Assembly: GCA_945787635.1 (NCBI GenBank)
Contig: CALZIK010000146.1
Coordinates: forward strand, 62,001-126,000
Direction of reading: 5' to 3'
DNA: 64,000 bases
Origin: Thermoanaerobaculia bacterium
Lineage (GTDB): Bacteria; Acidobacteriota; Thermoanaerobaculia; Multivoradales; JAHEKO01
Shown here: positions 18,655 to 26,995 of the stretch, one piece after another
Layout of the letters: every line of letters starts with the position of its first letter
Numbering within the stretch: the stretch's first letter is position 1
Notes under the pieces: model-generated
The model's database searches: none
What the model was told of the DNA's origin: nothing
The model's input: only the letters and a program-made list of their open reading frames with translations
Program-made: the position numbers and the translations under genes

Positions 18655-20172
18655 GTGACGGAGCCGAGACAACGTTGGATCGAGTCCTCGACCTTAAGCG
18701 TCGGCGTTCTGCTGGTGCTGGCGCTGGTGGCGATGGTCAACTACTTCTCGTGGAAGTATTACCAGAGGTTCGATTGGACCGCCGAAGACCTGTACACGCT
18801 TTCCGACAAAAGCAGAAAAGTGGTGGCGGCGCTGGATGCGCCGATCGAGGCGGTGGTGTTTCTGAGTCCCGGCGAGCCACTGTTCGATCCGGTGCGCGAG
18901 CTTCTCAGCGGCTACGCCGCCGCATCGTCGAACTTCACCGTGCGAGTGGTCGATCCGGAAAAGAACCTGGCCGAAGCTCAGGCGCTGGTCTCCAAGTTCG
19001 GCCTCAGCCACCTCGACGTCATCGTCTTCGATCGCGGCGACGATCGGCGGGTGATCGAGGGCGCGGATCTCGCGGAGTACGATTACTCCGGGTTGCAAGC
19101 GGGCAGAGGGCCGGAGATGACCGGGTTCAAGGGCGAGCAGGTCTTCACCGGCACCCTCATCGACTTGGCTGAAGACCACAAGCCCAAGGTGGTGTTCACG
19201 ACCGGGCACGGCGAACTCGGTCTCGACGACACGTCGGCGCGGGGCCTGAGCGAGCTGGAGGCGCTTTTGGGGCGTGACAATTTCGACCTCGAGGAGTGGG
19301 CGCCTCTGGGCGAGCCGCGGGTGCCCGATGGGGCGGATGCCGTTGTCATTGCCGGTCCCTCGGCTGGCTTCGCCGAGCCCGAAGTGCAGGCCGTGGAGCG
19401 ATTCGTCGAGGCAGGCGGGCGGCTTCTGGTGCTGCTCGATCCGATCTTCGACACCGTGGGCGCGGTGACGCCCAGCGGCCTCGAGGGATTCCTGTCGCGT
19501 CTGGGCGTCGAAGTCGGCTCGGACATCGTCATCGATCCCGAGGGTCCGATACCGTTTTTCGGAGCGGAGACCTTCTTTGTCGACTCGTTCGGCGAGCATC
19601 CGGTGAGCAGCCCACTTCGCCAGGCCGGAATCCCCGTTATCGTGCCGCTGGCCCAGTCGGTCGAGGTGTCCAGGGATCAAGCGGGCGTCACCGTCCTGCT
19701 TGAAACCAGCTCAGCCGGCTGGGGTGAGCGCGACCTCAAGAATCTCGGCGACGTTTCCCGCGGCGAAGGTGATCTGAGCGGTCCGGTGCCGATTGCCGTG
19801 GCGATCGAAAGTGCCGACGAGGCACAGCCGGACATGACGGGAGACGGCTCGGTCGCTGATCCGGCCGGGGCCGTGACTTCCCTCGATCCAGCGGGCTCGC
19901 GGGCCCGATCGCGGCTGGCTATCTTTGGGGACGCGGACTTTCTCACCAATAGCCAGCTGCGCAACGTCGGCAATGCCGAGCTTGCGGTCAACACCATCAA
20001 CTGGTTGGTGGAGCGCGAGAACCTGATCGCGATTCCCGCCAAGAAACCCGAACAGGTACGTCTCAGTCTGTCCGCTAAGCAGCTGCGCTCGATCGGCCTG
20101 TTGGTTTTCCTGGTGCTTCCCGGGCTCGCGGTAGTCGCGGGTGCCGCGGTGTTTTCGCGGCGCCGGAGATAG
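18655..20172 (+). CDS. GldG-family ABC-type transport auxiliary protein
   Basis: This 505-residue protein has an N-terminal TM anchor (residues 14-30, VGVLLVLALVAMVNYFSWKYY), a long extracytoplasmic part and a C-terminal TM followed by FSRRRR at the end. The conserved opening DWTAEDLYTLSDKS and the GldG-like region (VVFTTGHGE, GGRLLVLLDP, FGDADFLTN) mark the GldG/IFT52-like family, which partners GldF. The start is GTG 18655, four bases after the permease stop. The large exposed domain is inferred to be periplasmic and to couple transport to an envelope partner; no enzyme activity is known for the family. Confidence 0.88.
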   Translation: MTEPRQRWIESSTLSVGVLLVLALVAMVNYFSWKYYQRFDWTAEDLYTLSDKSRKVVAALDAPIEAVVFLSPGEPLFDPVRELLSGYAAASSNFTVRVVDPEKNLAEAQALVSKFGLSHLDVIVFDRGDDRRVIEGADLAEYDYSGLQAGRGPEMTGFKGEQVFTGTLIDLAEDHKPKVVFTTGHGELGLDDTSARGLSELEALLGRDNFDLEEWAPLGEPRVPDGADAVVIAGPSAGFAEPEVQAVERFVEAGGRLLVLLDPIFDTVGAVTPSGLEGFLSRLGVEVGSDIVIDPEGPIPFFGAETFFVDSFGEHPVSSPLRQAGIPVIVPLAQSVEVSRDQAGVTVLLETSSAGWGERDLKNLGDVSRGEGDLSGPVPIAVAIESADEAQPDMTGDGSVADPAGAVTSLDPAGSRARSRLAIFGDADFLTNSQLRNVGNAELAVNTINWLVERENLIAIPAKKPEQVRLSLSAKQLRSIGLLVFLVLPGLAVVAGAAVFSRRRR

Positions 20173-20175
20173 CGA

Positions 20176-21570
20176 ATGCGTCCGCGCACGCTGCTCGTCC
20201 TGTTTCTGGTGGTCGCGGGACTCGGCGCGTTTATATGGGTGTTCGAGCGGGACCTACCCTCTGCCGATGAGATGCGCGACCGCGATCGGAGGGTTCTGGT
20301 GATGGAGGTCGACGAGGTCGAAGAACTCACGCTGAGCGCGGCCGGCCGGGTTGTCCGTCTCGAGAGAGCCTCGAAGGCCGAAGGATCGGCGGCCGGGGCG
20401 GGACGCGAGTGGACGCTTACGGAGCCTGCCCTGGGGCCCGCCGATTCCGACGAGGTCGAAACGTTTCTGGAGCAGATCGCCGGCTTGGTCAAGGAGCGCA
20501 CTCTCGAGGACGGATCGCGAGAGGACCTGGGATTGACCTCGCCCCGCGCGGAGATCGCAATCGGCCTGCCCACCGGCGAGGTGGCCCTCAAGCTCGGGTC
20601 GCCGGTTCCGGCGTCGGACAACGCTATCGTCGAGCTCGGCTCGGGGCCACCCTTCTACGTGGTTCGCGACTCGCTCTACGAGGACGTTTCGCGTGATCCC
20701 GACGCATGGCGCGGCCGGGACGCGATTCCCGTGGAGCGCGCTCGGATCCAGCGAATCGAGGTCGTCGAGCCTCCCACCGGAGTGTCGCTCGAGCGCGCGG
20801 GCGATGTTTTTCGCCTGGTGACACCCCTCGACGACGAAGCGGACGACGCCGAAGTGTCGAGCCTGCTGACGAGCCTGGTCGACATGGAGATCGATGAGTT
20901 TCTCGACGAGCCCGGTCAAGCGCCCGAGCTCGAGCGGCCGTTGGCTTCGGTTCGGCTTAGCGTCGAGGGCCGTGCCGATCCGATCCTGGTTTCGATCGCT
21001 GGGGGCGGGACCGACGTCGAGGAGAGTTCGGACAGCTCCAGGTTCGCGGTGCGCGTAGACGGCCGGACGTTTCTGGCGGAAACGGATCTGGCCTTGCAAC
21101 TCGCGCGGCCCGCCTCCGACTGGCAGTCGCCCAGATGGTCCGCCCGGCGAAGCTTCGAGATCGATCGGGTCCGCGTAGGCAAGGATGGAGAAGAGTTGGC
21201 TCTCGAGCGCCGGGACGGAAACTGGTTTCGCGACGGAGAGGAGGTCGGCTACTCGGCGGTCGATGGTTTCCTGCGCGCGGTCACCGAAGCCACGGGATCT
21301 CCAAGCAACGGTACTCGAGACAGCGTCGACCAGCCTTTCGAAGCGGAGTCGGGAGCGCCGGCGCTCGAGGTGACTCTCGAATTCGGGGAGGACCGGGAGC
21401 GCCTCCGTCTGTTTGCCGCGGGCGGCGGATACCTGGCCGAGAGAAGTGGGCGCCCCGTTGGGCTCACGATGACCGACGGTGCGGTGGACGACGTGCTCGC
21501 CAGACTGGAGGAGTTAAAGGCGGCGCCGGCGCTCGCCCCTGCCGAGTCGGCTGACGCATCCCCGGACTGA
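20176..21570 (+). CDS. DUF4340 domain protein
   Basis: This 464-residue protein has a single N-terminal TM (LLVLFLVVAGLGAFIWVF) and the DUF4340 pattern: RRVLVMEVDEVEELTL, then EWTLTEPA, then repeated beta-rich modules such as FYVVRDSLYEDV and FLAETDLALQL. DUF4340 proteins usually follow GldG-type genes, as here with a three-base gap, and are thought to be accessory extracytoplasmic parts of that ABC system. The C-terminus is Ala/Glu-rich. Function is unknown. It ends the four-gene operon and converges with the methylmalonyl-CoA mutase gene. Confidence 0.85.
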   Translation: MRPRTLLVLFLVVAGLGAFIWVFERDLPSADEMRDRDRRVLVMEVDEVEELTLSAAGRVVRLERASKAEGSAAGAGREWTLTEPALGPADSDEVETFLEQIAGLVKERTLEDGSREDLGLTSPRAEIAIGLPTGEVALKLGSPVPASDNAIVELGSGPPFYVVRDSLYEDVSRDPDAWRGRDAIPVERARIQRIEVVEPPTGVSLERAGDVFRLVTPLDDEADDAEVSSLLTSLVDMEIDEFLDEPGQAPELERPLASVRLSVEGRADPILVSIAGGGTDVEESSDSSRFAVRVDGRTFLAETDLALQLARPASDWQSPRWSARRSFEIDRVRVGKDGEELALERRDGNWFRDGEEVGYSAVDGFLRAVTEATGSPSNGTRDSVDQPFEAESGAPALEVTLEFGEDRERLRLFAAGGGYLAERSGRPVGLTMTDGAVDDVLARLEELKAAPALAPAESADASPD

Positions 21571-21587
21571 CCGAGCGGGTCCGCCGG

Positions 21588-23180
21588 CTAATCGAAAGCC
21601 GCCTCTTGGTGCTCGCCGTAGACGCTCCGAAGAGCGTCGGTGATCTCGCCGACCGTGAGCTGGGCACGTACGCCGTCGAGGATGGGCGGCATCAAATTGC
21701 GGCCCTCCTTTGCCGCCTGGATCAAAGCGGCCCTGGCGGATTCGGCCGCAGCCGGCTCGCGACGCGCCCGTACCTCTCGGACACGCTCCACCTGCGCCCG
21801 CTCCGACGCCGGATCCACGCTCAAGACGTCGATGACCGATGAATCTTCATTCTGATGGGCGTTGATTCCGACAACGCGGTCGTCGCCGTGCTCCAGCGCC
21901 AGCTGGGCGCGGTAGGCGGAGTCCGCGATCTCATGCTGTTGATAACCACGTTCGAGGGCGGGGACCGGTCCGCCAAGTCGCTCGACCTCCGCGATGTACT
22001 CCCGCGCCCGGGCGATGATCTCGTCGGTAAGGCTCTCGAGCGCCCAGGCTCCTCCCAGCGGATCGGCGACGTCAGCGATCCCCGATTCGAGCGCGAGAAT
22101 CTGCTGGGTGCGCAGGGCGAGCTGCGCCGCCTCCTCGGTCGGCAGGCCGAGAGCCTCGTCCCGGGAGTTGGTGTGGAGGGATTGCGCGCCGCCGCAAACA
22201 GCCGCCAGCGCCTGAAGAGCGACCCTGACCACGTTGTTGTCGGGCTGCTGAGCGGTGAGCGTCGATCCGGCGGTCTGGGCGTGAAAGCGTAACCAGCACG
22301 AGCGTGGGTTCTTCGGAGAGAATCTCTCGCGCACCAGTTGAGCCCAGAGCTGGCGCGCCGCCCGAAACTTGGCAACTTCTTCGAGAAAATGATTGTGTGC
22401 GTTGAAGAAGAACGAGATTCGGGGCGCGAACTCGTCGATGTCGAGACCGCGCGCCAGGGCTTGTTCGACATACGCGAGGCCGTTGGCGAGCGTGAACGCG
22501 ACTTCCTGTACGGCGGTGCTTCCAGCTTCGCGCATGTGATAGCCCGAGATCGACACGGGATTCCACCGGGGCACGCTCTCGGCGCAGAATTCGATGACAT
22601 CGGTAACCAGGGACATGGACGGGCCGGGCGGAAACACGTAGGTTCCGCGCGCGGCGTACTCCTTGAGGATGTCGTTCTGGACCGTCCCGCCGACCCGCTC
22701 CCACGGGACGTCCTGGTCCTCGGCGACCACCAGGTAAAGGGCCAGGAGGATCGCGGCTGTCGAGTTGATGGTCATCGAGGTGGTGACCCGGTCAAGTGGA
22801 ATCCGGTCGAACAGTCGCCTCATGTCTTCGATCGAATCGATCGCGACGCCGACCTTTCCAACCTCGCCCCGAGAGAGGGGATGGTCCGAGTCGTAGCCGA
22901 TCTGGGTCGGCAGATCGAAGGCGACCGAAAGTCCGGTGGTCCCGCTAGCGAGCAGGAAGTGATAGCGCCGGTTCGACTCCTCGGCGTCGGCGTAGCCGGC
23001 GTACTGACGCATCGTCCACAGCCGCCTTCGATACATCTGCGAATACAAACCGCGTGTGAACGGGTATTCACCGGGTTCACTTCGCCTTGAACCCTCCGGA
23101 CGTGGTCCATAGAAAGGCGCGAGCTTGACTCCGGAAGATGTTCGTCGAATCTCGTCGTCGCGATCGGCATCGTCGGGCAT
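21588..23180 (-). CDS. Methylmalonyl-CoA mutase, catalytic (large, N-terminal type) subunit
   Basis: This 530-residue TIM-barrel subunit of the B12-dependent mutase interconverts methylmalonyl-CoA and succinyl-CoA. Conserved stretches include [28 protein letters not shown] (active-site Tyr region), [37 protein letters not shown] and [10 protein letters not shown]. The B12-binding C-terminal domain with DxHxxG is absent, so this is the split type, and the small B12 subunit must lie outside the window. The ATG at 23180 is chosen because a perfect TATAAT lies six bases upstream. meaB and epimerase are at 915-2329. Isobutyryl-CoA or ethylmalonyl-CoA mutase are alternatives. Confidence 0.93.
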   Translation of the reverse strand: MPDDADRDDEIRRTSSGVKLAPFYGPRPEGSRRSEPGEYPFTRGLYSQMYRRRLWTMRQYAGYADAEESNRRYHFLLASGTTGLSVAFDLPTQIGYDSDHPLSRGEVGKVGVAIDSIEDMRRLFDRIPLDRVTTSMTINSTAAILLALYLVVAEDQDVPWERVGGTVQNDILKEYAARGTYVFPPGPSMSLVTDVIEFCAESVPRWNPVSISGYHMREAGSTAVQEVAFTLANGLAYVEQALARGLDIDEFAPRISFFFNAHNHFLEEVAKFRAARQLWAQLVRERFSPKNPRSCWLRFHAQTAGSTLTAQQPDNNVVRVALQALAAVCGGAQSLHTNSRDEALGLPTEEAAQLALRTQQILALESGIADVADPLGGAWALESLTDEIIARAREYIAEVERLGGPVPALERGYQQHEIADSAYRAQLALEHGDDRVVGINAHQNEDSSVIDVLSVDPASERAQVERVREVRARREPAAAESARAALIQAAKEGRNLMPPILDGVRAQLTVGEITDALRSVYGEHQEAAFD

Positions 23181-23186
23181 CGATCG

Positions 23187-23192
23187 ATTATA
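23187..23192 (-). promoter_or_regulatory. Consensus -10 box of the mutase gene, leaderless geometry
   Basis: On the minus strand a perfect TATAAT is followed by CGATCG and then the ATG at 23180. Transcription starting 7 nt after the hexamer would begin exactly at the A of the start codon. No Shine-Dalgarno exists. The -35 region is weak. Confidence 0.65.
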
Positions 23193-23272
23193 AGGTCGCC
23201 GCGAGGGTCGAGAACGGGTTTTTGGAAGCTGTCGGTCGCAAGGCGACGACCACAAGATGTTGTGGTTTACCC

Positions 23273-23300
23273 TTGACAAAGGCGCTACATATCGTTCATT
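23273..23300 (+). promoter_or_regulatory. Candidate promoter upstream of short ORF and H1-like gene
   Basis: A perfect TTGACA (23273-23278) is followed at 16 bp by TTCATT (23295-23300), a weak -10. The surrounding AT-richer stretch (23260-23340) stands out from the GC-rich background. The spacer 23193-23423 otherwise shows nothing. Confidence 0.4.
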
Positions 23301-23423
23301 CTTGCTTTGTTCAGGTCAAGTTGATCACCGGGGATATTCGTTTGGTCTTTGCCACAGCCGGAGAGCCATTTGAGAGTCGAGCGTTTCTTGGAGCATGCGT
23401 CGAAACTTCGTGGAGCGGTTCAG

Positions 23424-23657
23424 ATGTCTGAAGGTGAGTGGGCGACTTCCGTGCAAACGGAACAGCACGGAACGACGACGGTCTTCAGTGACTACCTAAC
23501 CGAGCTCGATCAAGCGTTGAAATCGGCGAGCATGAGCCCTCGCGACACGAGCCTGCAACGAGAGAGACTGTCGGTGCGATTTGCCCGCAGAGTGCGAGCG
23601 AGCGGCACCGACCCATTGGGAAGAAAAGCAGGAAAGCAATACCGCTATCCTGCATAG
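23424..23657 (+). CDS. Possible small protein, 77 aa
   Basis: This short frame starts at ATG 23424 and reads MSEGEWATSV ... SDYLTELDQALKSASMSP ... RVRASGTDPLGRKAGKQY. It is hydrophilic, basic at the C-terminus and without a recognised motif. It lies downstream of a TTGACA promoter candidate and 52 bases before the H1-like gene. Codon bias is only moderately convincing, and no clear Shine-Dalgarno precedes the ATG. It may be a real small gene or part of a long 5' leader of the H1-like gene. Confidence 0.3.
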   Translation: MSEGEWATSVQTEQHGTTTVFSDYLTELDQALKSASMSPRDTSLQRERLSVRFARRVRASGTDPLGRKAGKQYRYPA

Positions 23658-23661
23658 ACTT

Positions 23662-23677
23662 GGACCACGTACGGTCC
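23662..23677. promoter_or_regulatory. Inverted repeat before H1-like gene
   Basis: GGACC (23662-23666) and GGTCC (23673-23677) flank a six-base centre containing GTAC, 33 bp before the start codon. It could be an operator or a leader hairpin. The Shine-Dalgarno of the next gene is AGGAGG at 23697-23702. Confidence 0.25.
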
Positions 23678-23709
23678 TTTAGACCCTAGGGAACACAGGA
23701 GGAAGAACC

Positions 23710-24051
23710 ATGGCAGCAAAGAAGAGAGCGACCAAGAAGCGCGCTACCAAGCGCAAGGCGGCAAAGCGCGCTCCGAAGCGCAGCACGAAGAAGAAGGCGA
23801 CCAAGAAGCGGGCCACCAAGAAGCGGGCCACCAAGAAACGGGCTACTAAGAAGAAGGCCAAGAAGAAGCCCGCGAAAAAGCGGGCCACCAAGAAGCGGGC
23901 CACCAAGAAGCGGGCTACTAAGAAGAAGGCCAAGAAGAAGCCCGCGAGAAAGCGGGCCACCAAGAAGCGGGCTACAAAGAAGAAGGCCGCGAAAAAGCGC
24001 GCTACCAAGAAGCGGGCCACCAAGAAGAAGGCTCCGCGGAAGAGAAAGTAG
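23710..24051 (+). CDS. Histone H1-like, Lys/Arg/Ala/Thr-repeat DNA-binding protein
   Basis: This 113-residue protein consists almost wholly of KKRAT, KKKA and KKPA repeats. It resembles the C-terminal tails of eukaryotic H1 and bacterial H1-like nucleoid proteins (AlgP, Hc1 and the HU tails of some phyla). There is no globular domain, signal peptide or acidic residue. A 72-bp (24-residue) DNA repeat is visible: GGCTACTAAG recurs at 23841 and 23913 in the same context. A strong Shine-Dalgarno (AGGAGG, 7-base spacing) and a strong terminator suggest high expression as a single gene. The likely role is chromosome compaction; binding to RNA or polyphosphate is possible. Confidence 0.88.
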   Translation: MAAKKRATKKRATKRKAAKRAPKRSTKKKATKKRATKKRATKKRATKKKAKKKPAKKRATKKRATKKRATKKKAKKKPARKRATKKRATKKKAAKKRATKKRATKKKAPRKRK

Positions 24052-24077
24052 ATCTCCGAAGGAGTTGTCGGAGGTTT

Positions 24078-24113
24078 GGCCGCGAGCCCTTCGGGGCTCG
24101 CGGCCTTTCGTTT
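24078..24113 (+). terminator. Strong intrinsic terminator after H1-like gene
   Basis: A perfect 12-bp GC-rich stem (24078-24089 with 24094-24105) is closed by a TTCG tetraloop and followed by TTTCGTTT. It lies 27 bases after the H1-like stop codon and is the clearest intrinsic terminator in the window. Confidence 0.92.
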
Positions 24114-24225
24114 GCGCGCAGTGTCTAGGCAGGATCGCGTGAGACCGTCCAGCTAGGGTCTGGCGGTGTTTTGACATATGCTTGCGGCCGGCGAAGGGAG
24201 CCCACCTCCTTCGTTTCCCCGTTAC

Positions 24226-24759
24226 ATGGACACGATCTCGCGCTTTGTTCTCGTCCTGTTCGTGCTTCTTGCCGGCGCCTGCCGGCAGGGCGAGCCGGAA
24301 GTCGCCCTGGCTCAGCCCGTAGGCTCCGCCAGTGTCATGCAGTTCGAGTTGGCCTCGCTGGAGGGCGGGACTCTTCGGTCGGTCGAGATGGCTCAAGAGC
24401 TGGTGCTCATCGACTTTTGGGCGACCTGGTGTGGACCCTGCCATCTGCAGGCGGACATTCTGGCCAAGATCTACCCCGAGTTGAAGCAGAAGGGCGTGGA
24501 GTTTCTGGCGGTCAGCCTGGGAGAGCCCGAGGCGGTGGTGAGGGAGTTCGTATCGAAGCGGCCCTTCCAGTATCCAGTACTGGTCGATCCGGAGGACCGC
24601 GTCGCCACGGAGTACGGGATCTTCGTCTTGCCAACCGTGGTGCTGCTGGATCGAGAGGGTACGGTCATGTACCAGCACGAAGGCATTTCGACCGCTGAGC
24701 GGCTTAGATCGGCGGTGAACGAGATTCTCGAGGGGCGTAGGCCCGCAGGCCGGCTCTAG
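24226..24759 (+). CDS. TlpA/ResA-like thioredoxin-fold lipoprotein
   Basis: This 177-residue thiol-disulfide oxidoreductase begins with a lipoprotein signal peptide (hydrophobic core FVLVLFVLLAGAC, lipobox LAGAC with Cys at residue 20). The active site is WCGPC (Cys69, Cys72) in a thioredoxin fold, with the cis-Pro segment FVLPTVVLLD. It is probably anchored to a membrane facing the periplasm, acting in disulfide reduction or cytochrome maturation. ATG 24226 is preferred because it starts directly at the signal peptide; an in-frame ATG at 24178 would add 16 unlikely residues. 24114-24225 holds no other feature. Confidence 0.88.
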   Translation: MDTISRFVLVLFVLLAGACRQGEPEVALAQPVGSASVMQFELASLEGGTLRSVEMAQELVLIDFWATWCGPCHLQADILAKIYPELKQKGVEFLAVSLGEPEAVVREFVSKRPFQYPVLVDPEDRVATEYGIFVLPTVVLLDREGTVMYQHEGISTAERLRSAVNEILEGRRPAGRL

Positions 24760-24797
24760 CCTTTAGCCGCCGGCGGCCCGGGCCAGGGGAACGTGAC

Positions 24798-25046
24798 ATG
24801 GTCAACATTCGAGAGTTTTCCGTCAAATGCGGCAACTGCCAGACGTATCAGACCTTGAGCGCCTATACCCGAGTCGGCGAGTACAATGTCTACAGCTACG
24901 AGTGCGAGAACGACATCTGCGACGTCGAGGTTACGAGGACTCTGGTCGAAGTGCTGCATGAGATCGATGACTTCGCCAACCGGGATCCGAACTGGCGAGG
25001 CGGCGGCAAACACGGAGCCCATGGCGACGAAACGTCACAGGAATAG
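24798..25046 (+). CDS. Small zinc-ribbon-like protein upstream of type II GAPDH-like gene
   Basis: This 82-residue protein has Cys at positions 11, 14, 36 and 41 (CGNC and CENDIC), a plausible four-Cys metal site. Between them is a short beta-rich segment (YTRVGEYNVYSYE), then an acidic helix and a hydrophilic tail GGGKHGAHGDE. The ATG at 24798 follows GGGGAA. It ends six bases before the GAPDH-like gene and should be cotranscribed, so it may be a partner or regulator of that enzyme. No function is known to me. Confidence 0.65.
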   Translation: MVNIREFSVKCGNCQTYQTLSAYTRVGEYNVYSYECENDICDVEVTRTLVEVLHEIDDFANRDPNWRGGGKHGAHGDETSQE

Positions 25047-25052
25047 GAGAGC

Positions 25053-26114
25053 ATGACCACAACAGTACACATCGTAGGCACCGGCACGATTGGCGAACCC
25101 CTTATCGGTCTATTCGCTGACTTTGGGAACAAGATGGGCGTAGACGAAGTGACGTTCCACAAGCGAACGCCGCTCGAGGCCGACCGTCCCCGAATTCAGC
25201 ACCTGATCAAGCGAGGCGCGAAGCTCGCCGTGGATTCCGAGAACCGCTCAGACTTCAGCTCACTTGGTTACGAGGTCAGCTACGAGGCGAGCGACGCGAT
25301 CGAGCGGGCTACCGTAGTCATCGATTGCACACCTGCCGGCAACGAGAACAAGGAGCGCTACTACCAGAACATTTCCGGCCCCAAGGGCTACCTGGCCCAA
25401 GGAAGCGAGTTCGGCTTTGGTAAGCCCTACGCGCGGGGCGTCAACGATGAGGCACTGGTGCCAGGCGAAAACCGCTTCGTGCAGATTGTGTCCTGCAACA
25501 CGCACAACATCACGACGTTGATCAAAACGCTCTGCGATGACGGGGATTCCTACTGCCTCGAGCAGGGCAATTTCGTCTGCATGCGAAGGGCCAACGACGT
25601 CACCCAGAGCGGCGGCTTCATACCCGCGCCGTCACTCGGAGCGCACAGCGACTCGGTTTTCGGAACCCACCACGCCCGCGATGCGCACTATGTCTTTGAG
25701 ACCCTCAACCAGGACTTCGATCTGTTCTCGAGCGCCGTCAAGCTGAATACGCAGTACATGCACTCGATCTGGTTCCGCCTCGCCTACGGCCGTGACACGT
25801 CGGTGGAAGAGGCCGTCCAGCGACTTCGCGCCAACCCGCGAGTCGCGGTAACTGAGAAACAGCAAACCAACGTGGTGTTCAGCTTCGGTCGGGACCACGG
25901 CTACTACGGCCGGATCCTCTCCCAGACCGTGGTCTCGCTGCCGACTCTGGCAGTGCGTCGCGGCCGGGAGCTCTATGGTTTTTGTTTTACACCCCAGGAC
26001 GGCAACTCTCTTCTGTCGTCGGTGGCGGCGGCACTGTGGCTGATCGACCCGGATCGAGCCTCGGTGTCGACGCGCCTCGAGCCGCTGCGACAGTGGTTGT
26101 ACCAGGAGGTTTGA
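25053..26114 (+). CDS. Type II (archaeal-type) glyceraldehyde-3-phosphate dehydrogenase-like protein
   Basis: This 353-residue Rossmann oxidoreductase starts with VHIVGTGTIGEPL, a GxGxxG nucleotide-binding motif. The pattern then follows archaeal GAPDH: VVIDCTPAG near residue 90, catalytic Cys148 in VSCNTHN (archaeal enzymes have SCNTTGL), CMRRANDV (archaeal RRGADP), HHARDA (archaeal HHGPDV) and LRANPRV. The length is close to the archaeal 335-345. The Thr-Gly after SCNT is replaced by His-Asn, so substrate or cofactor use may differ. Shine-Dalgarno AGGAG precedes the ATG. The zinc-ribbon gene lies directly upstream. The family assignment is from motif alignment in mind, and the physiological reaction is not proven. 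Confidence 0.75.
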   Translation: MTTTVHIVGTGTIGEPLIGLFADFGNKMGVDEVTFHKRTPLEADRPRIQHLIKRGAKLAVDSENRSDFSSLGYEVSYEASDAIERATVVIDCTPAGNENKERYYQNISGPKGYLAQGSEFGFGKPYARGVNDEALVPGENRFVQIVSCNTHNITTLIKTLCDDGDSYCLEQGNFVCMRRANDVTQSGGFIPAPSLGAHSDSVFGTHHARDAHYVFETLNQDFDLFSSAVKLNTQYMHSIWFRLAYGRDTSVEEAVQRLRANPRVAVTEKQQTNVVFSFGRDHGYYGRILSQTVVSLPTLAVRRGRELYGFCFTPQDGNSLLSSVAAALWLIDPDRASVSTRLEPLRQWLYQEV

Positions 26115-26160
26115 GCACGGGCCGTCCCTGCTTCGCCGCGCGCGGATCTCGAGTACAGGA

Positions 26161-26994
26161 ATGCGCGGCGTTGCGCTGACATTTGACGGTCTCGCGATTC
26201 GAGGAGCCTCTCGCGCCGGGGACCAGAGCTGGTACCGGGTCGATCCCCCCGGGCTGGCGCTCGACGTCGGACGAGGCGCGGAGCCACTGGTCGGGACGCC
26301 CTGGATCTTTCTATCCCACGGCCACCTGGACCACGCACTGGGAATTCCGTGGGTGCTCAGCCAGAGGAGGCTCCAGGGGCTGGCCGCCGCGACGGTCTTT
26401 TGCCCTCGGCCGATCGTGGCCGATCTCGAGCGTTTCATCAGCGTCGCCGGGCGCCTCGACGACGCTGACCTGGACGCTGAAGTGGTCGGTTTGGAGCCGG
26501 GCGAGAGCCGTGAGCTCGGCAAGGACCTCCGACTCGAGGCCTTCGCCTTGCATCACACAGTGCCGTCCATGGGGTGCCATCTGATCCGCACGCAACGAGG
26601 TCTCAAGGACGAGCTCGCCGGTGCGACGACCGAGGAGGTTGCGGCTCTCAAGCGCGCCGGAGCCGAGGTCGTGAGCGAGCGCGAGAGTATCTGGCTCACG
26701 TACTGCGGTGATACCGGACCGAAGGTGTTTTCGAGCGAGCCGCGGCTATTCGGTGCCAAGATCCTCCTCATCGAGTGCACTTTCATCGACCACTCGACTC
26801 GCCGGCACGGCGCTCGATTTGGCCACCTCCACCTCAACGACTTCGTCGAGCATGCTGCCCATTTCGCAAACGACGCGATCGTTCTCACCCACCTCAGCAG
26901 GAGATACCGACAGCACGAGTTCGAGCACGAGGTGGCGAGCCGGCTGCCGGCTCTGGAAGGCAAGTTTCACTTCATCGGCGATGGGGAGACCTGA
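26161..26994 (+). CDS. Metallo-beta-lactamase-fold hydrolase, RNase Z-like
   Basis: This 277-residue protein has the HxHxDH motif at LSHGHLDHALG (His53, His55, Asp57, His58), plus later metal ligands HHTVPSMG near 135, CGDTG near 180 and a terminal LTHLSRRY. LIECTF before the GHLHLND region resembles tRNase Z proteins. The exosite arm of true RNase Z is not clearly seen, so tRNA 3' processing is likely but not certain; other phosphodiesterases share the fold. The ATG at 26161 has only a weak AGGA. Its stop lies one base before the RlmD-like GTG, suggesting cotranscription. Confidence 0.8.
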   Translation: MRGVALTFDGLAIRGASRAGDQSWYRVDPPGLALDVGRGAEPLVGTPWIFLSHGHLDHALGIPWVLSQRRLQGLAAATVFCPRPIVADLERFISVAGRLDDADLDAEVVGLEPGESRELGKDLRLEAFALHHTVPSMGCHLIRTQRGLKDELAGATTEEVAALKRAGAEVVSERESIWLTYCGDTGPKVFSSEPRLFGAKILLIECTFIDHSTRRHGARFGHLHLNDFVEHAAHFANDAIVLTHLSRRYRQHEFEHEVASRLPALEGKFHFIGDGET

Positions 26995-26995
26995 G

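Noticed and set aside
24171-24199. TTGACA before the TlpA-like lipoprotein taken as a promoter
   Set aside because: No acceptable -10 box at 16-18 bp; the in-frame ATG at 24178 gives an unlikely N-terminus.
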